From the NCBI GenBank assembly GCA_044359525.1, contig JBIKLY010000104.1, forward strand, positions 1-10,615: DNA of 10,615 nucleotides. Direction: 5' to 3'. This document shows positions 5,892 through 10,615 of the stretch, one piece after another. Under the pieces are notes generated by a model, which was given only the letters and a program-made list of their open reading frames with translations, searched no databases and had not been told where the DNA came from. Source of the DNA: CAJBIL01 sp044359525. Lineage in GTDB: Bacteria; Pseudomonadota; Gammaproteobacteria; Burkholderiales; Rhodocyclaceae. The translations under genes and the position numbers were made by a program. The first letter of the stretch is position 1. The number at the start of each line of letters is the position of its first letter.

Positions 5892-6962
5892 ATGTCTAAT
5901 CAAGTTAAGCAACATTTCCCTGGTGGCTCAAAATCGCGCGTGAACCGCGCAGGTGAAAGTGTGCGAGCCGGTACGCAAACTGCAGAAGACCTTCATGTGA
6001 TTGAACAATGGAGGGCCGCCCATCGTGCGGTTCTGAATACTTTTCAGGCGATTCTCCGGACGAGAACACGCGGCACGGGAATCTCCGTCGCACAACGGCA
6101 TAAGCGAAAGCGAACGATATTTGACAAGCTCGAGCGACTGCCGAGCATGCAACTATCGAGGATGGACGATATAGCAGGATGCCGATTAATCTTCAAAGAT
6201 ATACAGTCATTAATCAAGTTTCGAGAAAATTTTCATAGTGCCCATTTCAACCATAAGCGCCGCAACGAGCTGGAAAAATACGACTATATAAATAAGCCGA
6301 AGCCTACTGGATACAGAGGAATTCATGATGTATACGAATACAACGTAAACTCTGAGGTTGGTAAAGAGCTGGCGGGACTCTACCTTGAAATTCAATACAG
6401 GACGCTTGTTCAACACGCCTGGGCCACAGCGGTGGAGGTGATCGGCTTTATTACGGAAAGTCAGCCAAAATTTCAACAAGGAGACAATCGATACGAGACT
6501 GCAATGGCTTATGCCAGCGAAATACTGGCAAGAACCTTTGAGAACGTAAAAGGCCCGTTGCCAGAGCTCGATGATCGAGCGGTTGTGGCTGAATTTTTGA
6601 AGCTCGACAAGGAGCTCAGACTTCTGAAAACTCTTCGTGGACTAAACGCAGCAGACAAAGCCGTCACTGAGCGCAAAAACGCAATTCTTATTTTTTCAGG
6701 CAGTCGAGAGCTTGATGTGCGAACTTTCAGAGATGCAACAGATGCGTTACGGGCTCTATTTGAGTTGGAAATGGAATTCCCTAATAGCGATGTTGTATTG
6801 GTAAGGGCCGACACAAGCGATGATGTTCGTCTTGCATTTAGAAACTACTTTTCAGATGCGCGTGACTTCATTCAACTTATGGAAGAAGGCTGTGCAAATT
6901 TGTCCAAGCCAAAGGGGTTGGCTGATGTGAAGCAGCCAAAAACAAAACCCAAAAGTAAATAA
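5892..6962 (+). CDS. Synthetase-only RelA/SpoT-domain protein, possible toxic small alarmone synthetase
   Basis: This 356-residue protein has a RelA/SpoT nucleotidyltransferase domain at about residues 30-190 and no HD hydrolase, TGS or ACT domain. Synthetase motifs are kept: a basic HKRKRTIFDKLER stretch (70-82), RMDDIAGCRLIF (90-101) with the metal-binding Asp, YDYINKPKPTGYRGIH (130-145) and LEIQYRTLVQHAWA (165-178) with the catalytic-region Glu166. It should transfer pyrophosphate from ATP to a nucleotide or, as in some toxic relatives, to tRNA. Residues 190-356 are a helical, charged extension I do not recognise, ending in a Lys/Pro tail. The start lacks a visible Shine-Dalgarno but precedes the family-like GGSKSRVNRAGE. 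It begins 13 bp after vapC, so it may be co-transcribed. Base composition is clearly lower in G+C (about 43-47% in lines counted) than the flanking genes, suggesting transfer. Housekeeping or defence use is not decidable here. Confidence 0.8.
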   Translation: MSNQVKQHFPGGSKSRVNRAGESVRAGTQTAEDLHVIEQWRAAHRAVLNTFQAILRTRTRGTGISVAQRHKRKRTIFDKLERLPSMQLSRMDDIAGCRLIFKDIQSLIKFRENFHSAHFNHKRRNELEKYDYINKPKPTGYRGIHDVYEYNVNSEVGKELAGLYLEIQYRTLVQHAWATAVEVIGFITESQPKFQQGDNRYETAMAYASEILARTFENVKGPLPELDDRAVVAEFLKLDKELRLLKTLRGLNAADKAVTERKNAILIFSGSRELDVRTFRDATDALRALFELEMEFPNSDVVLVRADTSDDVRLAFRNYFSDARDFIQLMEEGCANLSKPKGLADVKQPKTKPKSK

Positions 6963-7266
6963 CACATCGGACTCTATGGAAAAAAATCAAGGACGAGACC
7001 GAGCTGAAACGAGCCAGAAAAAAAGAAAAATGGGGGCAGGCAGAGTCGATCGATTTGCAAAATACTCCCACGTTTAAATTGCTCTGACTTCCTATCGGGC
7101 AACGAGGTAGCCTCCTATTGCCTGTGTTGCTGAGAGCAGACGGTTTTTAAGGGTCGTCAACGTCTCGTTTCTGAAGAGTGGCGTATCTATTGGCTCCCCA
7201 GCAAGTTTGTTGCGTAGATCGCCAGCTGGGGCTGGCTGCAGGGCAGCTGTCTTGTGGGGGGGGCGT
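6963..7266. other. AT-richer spacer with a 33-codon open frame
   Basis: No firm gene is seen. A short open frame at 6976-7077 (ATG to TAA, 33 codons, Lys/Arg-rich, ending KMGAGRVDRFAKYSHV) has no ribosome site and no recognised relatives. From memory, its GGGGCAGGCAGAGTCGATCGATTT stretch (about 7033-7056, given only as a landmark) faintly recalls sequence found beside REP-associated transposases, so it could be a decayed mobile-element scar. Nested weak stems (GCTCT/AGAGC at 7081-7137, GGCAA/TTGCC at 7098-7122) precede a T5 run at 7144-7148 and could end the plus-strand cassette. Confidence 0.3.
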
Positions 7267-7302
7267 AAAAAAGCCGCCGCACCCCTGTGGGCTGCGGCGG
7301 CT
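7267..7302 (-). terminator. Intrinsic terminator of the aceF-lpdA operon
   Basis: A 10-bp stem AGCCGCCGCA/TGCGGCGGCT (7272-7281 with 7293-7302), extended by CCC/GGG, is followed on the minus strand by six T residues (7272-7267). It lies about 20 nt after the lpdA stop. On the plus strand TTTGTCTT follows the same stem, so it may also weakly stop transcripts coming from the alarmone synthetase gene. Confidence 0.88.
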
Positions 7303-7322
7303 TTGTCTTACGTGCTGCGTTG

Positions 7323-9125
7323 TTACTTCTTCTTCACCGGCGGTATATCCGTACAGCTGCCATGCGCCACTTCTGCCGCCATGCCGACCGTTTCACCCAG
7401 CGTCGGGTGCGGGTGGATGGTCTTGCCGATATCGACGGCGTCGCAGCCCATTTCGATGGCTAGGCACACTTCGCCGATCATGTCGCCGGCGCTCGGGCCG
7501 ACGATGGCGCCGCCGATGACGCGATGCGTTTCGGCGTCGAAGATCAGCTTGGTGAAGCCGTAGTCGCAACCGTTGGCAATGGCGCGGCCGGAGGCTGCCC
7601 ACGGGAACTTGGCGGTTTCGACCTTGCGGCCTTCTTTCTTGGCCTCATCTTCCGTGTAGCCGACCCAAGCCACTTCCGGGTGCGTGTAGGCGACGCCGGG
7701 GATGACGGTGGCGTCGAATACGGCTTTGTGCCCAGCAGCCACTTCGGCGGCAACGTGCGCTTCATGCACCGCCTTGTGCGCCAGCATCGGCTGGCCGACG
7801 AGGTCGCCGATGGCGAAGATGTGCGGCACGTTGGTGCGCATCTGGTTGTCGACCGGGATGAAGCCGCGATCGGTAACGATGACGCCGGCCTTGTCGGCAG
7901 CGATCTTGCCACCGTTCGGCGAACGGCCGGCAGCTTGCAGGATCATGTCGTACTTGACCGGTTCCGGTGCGACATTTTCACCTTCGAACTTGACGTAGAG
8001 GCCGTCGTCCTTGGCTTCCACAGCAACGGTCTTCGTCTTCAGCATGATCTTGTCGAAGCGGTGCAGGTTTTGTTTTTCCCACACCTTGACCAGATCGCGA
8101 TCCGGGCCGGCCATCAGCACGTCCATCATTTCAACGACGTCAACCCGGGTGCCGAGCGTTGAATAGACGGTGGCCATTTCCAGGCCGATGATGCCGCCGC
8201 CGATGACCAGCATCTTCTTCGGCACGGCGCCGTTGGTTGTGCGCAGTTCCAGCGCGCCAGTCGAGTCGACGATGCGCGGGTCCTTCGGGATGAAGGGCAG
8301 ATGCACCGCCGCCGAGCCTGCTGCGATGATGCACTTCTGGAAGCGGATGACTTTCTTGCCGCCCGTTTTCTGCTGCCCGGTGCCTTCGGTGGTTTCGACT
8401 TCGATGTGGTTGGCATCGAGGAAGTTGCCGTAGCCACGCACGATCTCGACTTTGCGGCCTTTGGCCATACCGGCCAGACCGCCGGTCAGCTTGCCGACCA
8501 CCTTGGATTTGTGGGCGCGCAGCTTGTCGATATCAACCGCCGGTGCGGCAAACGAAACGCCGAGGTCGGACATGTGAGCGGCTTCGTCCATCACGGCGGT
8601 AACGTGCAGCAGTGCCTTCGATGGAATGCAGCCGACGTTCAGACAGACACCGCCAAGCGTCGCGTAACGCTCGACGATTACCGTCTTCATGCCGAGGTCG
8701 GCACTGCGGAAGGCGGCTGAGTAACCGCCGGGGCCGGCGCCAAGCACGAGCATTTCGCACTCGAGGTCGACCGTGCCGGCGAACTGCCCGGCCTTTGGTG
8801 CGGCCTGCGGTGCGGGTGCAGGTGCAGCGGCGGGGGCCGGTGCCGGTGCAGCAGCCTTGGCCGGAGCGGCTCCCGCCGCAGCGCCGGCCGCTTCAAGCAC
8901 AACGACCAGTGTGCCTTCCGACACCTTGTCGCCGAGCTTGACGCGGATTTCCTTGACCACGCCATCGGCCGGACAGGGCACGTCCATCGTGGCCTTGTCG
9001 GATTCGAGCGTGACGAGGGCGTCTTCGGCCTTCACCACATCGCCGACCTTGACGCACACGTCGATGACGGGGACGTCGCTGTAGTCGCCGATGTCCGGCA
9101 CTTTTGCTTCAATGATCTGGCTCAT
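7323..9125 (-). CDS. lpdA: Dihydrolipoyl dehydrogenase (E3) with N-terminal lipoyl domain
   Basis: This 600-residue flavoprotein is the E3 of the pyruvate dehydrogenase complex; it reoxidises dihydrolipoyl groups with NAD+. It begins with a lipoyl domain (residues 1-78, lipoyl Lys44 in ESDKATMDVP) and an Ala/Pro linker (80-118). The E3 core follows: FAD motif GAGPGG (129-134), redox pair Cys161/Cys166 in GGVCLNVGCIPSK, NAD motif GGGIIG (309-314) and catalytic His573/Glu578 in HPHPTLGE. The extra lipoyl domain is a known variant in betaproteobacteria and explains the length beyond the usual 470 or so residues. The ATG at 9125 is chosen over upstream frames because GGGAG sits just before it and the lipoyl domain starts there. 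It lies 13 bp after aceF, so the two are co-transcribed. Confidence 0.96.
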   Translation of the reverse strand: MSQIIEAKVPDIGDYSDVPVIDVCVKVGDVVKAEDALVTLESDKATMDVPCPADGVVKEIRVKLGDKVSEGTLVVVLEAAGAAAGAAPAKAAAPAPAPAAAPAPAPQAAPKAGQFAGTVDLECEMLVLGAGPGGYSAAFRSADLGMKTVIVERYATLGGVCLNVGCIPSKALLHVTAVMDEAAHMSDLGVSFAAPAVDIDKLRAHKSKVVGKLTGGLAGMAKGRKVEIVRGYGNFLDANHIEVETTEGTGQQKTGGKKVIRFQKCIIAAGSAAVHLPFIPKDPRIVDSTGALELRTTNGAVPKKMLVIGGGIIGLEMATVYSTLGTRVDVVEMMDVLMAGPDRDLVKVWEKQNLHRFDKIMLKTKTVAVEAKDDGLYVKFEGENVAPEPVKYDMILQAAGRSPNGGKIAADKAGVIVTDRGFIPVDNQMRTNVPHIFAIGDLVGQPMLAHKAVHEAHVAAEVAAGHKAVFDATVIPGVAYTHPEVAWVGYTEDEAKKEGRKVETAKFPWAASGRAIANGCDYGFTKLIFDAETHRVIGGAIVGPSAGDMIGEVCLAIEMGCDAVDIGKTIHPHPTLGETVGMAAEVAHGSCTDIPPVKKK

Positions 9126-9138
9126 TGTCATCTCCCGA

Positions 9139-10615
9139 TCAGAGCAGCACGCGCCGCATGTCGGCGAGCAGCTGCGCGACATAGACGTTGAAGCGGGTGG
9201 CCAGCGCGCCGTCGATGACGCGGTGGTCGGCGGTCAGCGACATCGGCAGGATCAGGCGCGGCACGAATTCCTTGCCGTTCCACACCGGTTTCATCACCGA
9301 CTTGTTGACGCCGAGGATGGCCACTTCCGGTGCATTGACGATTGGCGCGAAGTAAGTGCCACCGATACCGCCCAGGCTGGAGATGGTGAAGCAGGCGCCG
9401 GACATATCGGCCGGGCCGAGCTTGCCGTCACGTGCCTTTTTCGACAGTTCGCCGCATTCGGCAACCAGTTGCGTGACCGATTTCTGGTCAGCGTTCTTGA
9501 TTACCGGCACAACGAGGCCGTTCGGCGTATCAGCGGCAAAGGCGATGTGCACATACTGCTTCATCACCAGATTGTCGCCATCAAGCGAGGAATTGAACTC
9601 GGGGAACTTCTTCAGCCCCATGGCGCAGGCCTTGATCAGGAAGGCGAGCATCGTGATCTTGACGCCCGACTTCTCGTTCTCCTTGTTCATTGAAACGCGG
9701 AAGGCTTCGAGATCGGTGATGTCGGCATCTTCGTGATAGGTCACCGCCGGGATCATCGCCCAGTTACGGGCCAGGTTCTGGCCGGAAATCTTCTTGATGC
9801 GCGACAGCGGTACGACGTTGACCGGGCCGAACTTCTCGAAGTTAACCTTCGGCCAGGGCAGCAGATCGAGGCCGCCGCCAAGCGAGCCAACGGCAGCCGT
9901 AATGGCAGTCGGCGCCGGGCCGGCCTTCATCACGCCCTTGACGAAGGACTGGATGTCTTCCTTGAGGATGCGACCTTTCGGGCCGGTGGCGGGAACTTTG
10001 GCCAGATCGACGCCAAGCTCACGGGCAAAAGCACGCACCGACGGGCTGGCGTGTGTCTTGGCGCCGAGGGCGAGGCCCGCAGCCGGTGCGCCGGCAGCGG
10101 CGGGTGCCGCGACAACGGGCGCCGGAGCAGTCGCTGCGGCAGCGGGTGCGCTGGCTGCAACAGGAGCAGAAGCAGGAGCCGTCGCCGGAGCCGCAGCGCC
10201 AGAACCCGTTTGTACAACCACAACGACGCTGCCTTCGGAAATCTTGTCGCCGAGCGCAACCTTGATCGCCGTAATCACACCGGCCACCGAGGATGGAACG
10301 TCCATCGTCGCCTTGTCGGATTCGAGGGTGACGAGGGCGTCATCCACCTTGACCATGTCGCCGACCTTGACGCAGATGTCGATCACCGGCACATCGGTGT
10401 AATCGCCGATATCCGGCACCTTGACTTCGACCGATGCACTGGCCGTTGCCGGGGCAGCCGCAGCCGCTGGCGCAGCAACAGGTGCTGGTGCTGCCGCCGG
10501 AGCAGCCGCTTGCGGTGCCGGCGCAGGCGCAGCAGAAGCCGCCGCCCCCGCCGCTTCAATAATGACCACCACCGCGCCTTCGGAAATCTTGTCGCCGAGG
10601 GCAACCTTGATTTCC
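9139..10615 (-). CDS. aceF: Pyruvate dehydrogenase E2, dihydrolipoyl acetyltransferase (5' end outside window)
   Basis: This is the C-terminal part of the E2 core enzyme that moves acetyl groups from lipoyl arms to CoA. The reading frame is open to the right edge, so the true start is outside; an internal GTG at 10572 is not the start. Residues counted from there: the tail of one lipoyl domain (KVALGDKISEGAVVVIIEA, crossing the edge), an Ala/Pro linker, a complete second lipoyl domain (about 47-122, Lys87 in ESDKATMDVP), another linker and a peripheral-subunit-binding domain (about 174-212, SPSVRAFARELGVDLAKV). The catalytic domain runs from about 236 to 477, with the active-site motif DHRVIDG (His450, Asp454). 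At least two lipoyl domains are therefore present. The E1 gene aceE would be expected further right. The TGA stop is followed after 13 bp by lpdA. Confidence 0.96.
   Translation of the reverse strand, partial: EIKVALGDKISEGAVVVIIEAAGAAASAAPAPAPQAAAPAAAPAPVAAPAAAAAPATASASVEVKVPDIGDYTDVPVIDICVKVGDMVKVDDALVTLESDKATMDVPSSVAGVITAIKVALGDKISEGSVVVVVQTGSGAAAPATAPASAPVAASAPAAAATAPAPVVAAPAAAGAPAAGLALGAKTHASPSVRAFARELGVDLAKVPATGPKGRILKEDIQSFVKGVMKAGPAPTAITAAVGSLGGGLDLLPWPKVNFEKFGPVNVVPLSRIKKISGQNLARNWAMIPAVTYHEDADITDLEAFRVSMNKENEKSGVKITMLAFLIKACAMGLKKFPEFNSSLDGDNLVMKQYVHIAFAADTPNGLVVPVIKNADQKSVTQLVAECGELSKKARDGKLGPADMSGACFTISSLGGIGGTYFAPIVNAPEVAILGVNKSVMKPVWNGKEFVPRLILPMSLTADHRVIDGALATRFNVYVAQLLADMRRVLL

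Noticed and set aside
7524..8162. 212-codon plus-strand open frame opposite lpdA
   Set aside because: It is an antisense shadow in a high-GC gene; lpdA is unmistakable on the minus strand.
9126..9182. N-terminal extension of lpdA
   Set aside because: It overlaps the aceF end in another frame and is Cys/Ser-rich nonsense; GGGAG before the ATG at 9125 and the lipoyl-domain boundary mark the true start.
9794..10402. Long Ala-rich plus-strand open frame opposite aceF
   Set aside because: It is the antisense shadow of the Ala/Pro-linker and lipoyl codons of aceF, with low complexity and no ribosome site.

Overview
The window reads as chromosomal DNA of a betaproteobacterium. The best clue is the pyruvate dehydrogenase end of the window: E2 (aceF) is followed directly by an E3 that carries its own N-terminal lipoyl domain, an arrangement known from Neisseria, Ralstonia and relatives. 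High-GC codon use, the ispH sequence and the cobalamin-controlled bluB agree with this. A member of the Rhodocyclales is possible, but the sequence alone does not fix the genus.

Layout from left to right. (1) Bases 1-90 are an inverted and tandem repeat built on CCTCTGCG. (2) On the minus strand, oleA (990-2015) and oleB (112-993) overlap by 4 nt; they encode the first and last enzymes of head-to-head long-chain olefin biosynthesis. oleC and oleD are not in the window. (3) A minus-strand yefM-yoeB type II toxin-antitoxin pair lies at 2322-2824, with a promoter and repeated operator boxes. (4) Minus-strand ispH (2952-3890) is the last enzyme of the MEP isoprenoid pathway. (5) Minus-strand bluB (4074-4856) makes 5,6-dimethylbenzimidazole, the lower ligand of vitamin B12. 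It has a complete control unit: a promoter, a cobalamin riboswitch, and a strong intrinsic terminator downstream. (6) A plus-strand cassette holds a ribbon-helix-helix antitoxin, a PIN-domain toxin and, 13 bp later, a synthetase-only RelA/SpoT-family protein (5892-6962) that is visibly richer in A+T than its neighbours. A 32-bp palindromic operator over a TATAAT box precedes the cassette. (7) An AT-richer, gene-poor spacer (6963-7266) is followed by a hairpin terminator. (8) On the minus strand lie lpdA (E3, 7323-9125) and the 3' part of aceF (E2, 9139 to the right edge).

How the genes fit together. The core-metabolism genes (aceF-lpdA, ispH, bluB) are separated by two toxin-antitoxin modules and a probable alarmone synthetase, so the stretch 5100-7270 looks like an accessory insertion between housekeeping genes. 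OleA and OleB mark a complete or split olefin pathway whose remaining genes would lie left of the window or elsewhere. The most interesting unit is the vapBC-like pair plus the stand-alone RelA/SpoT synthetase. It has the layout of a stress or phage-defence cassette, but defence is an inference from sequence type and context.
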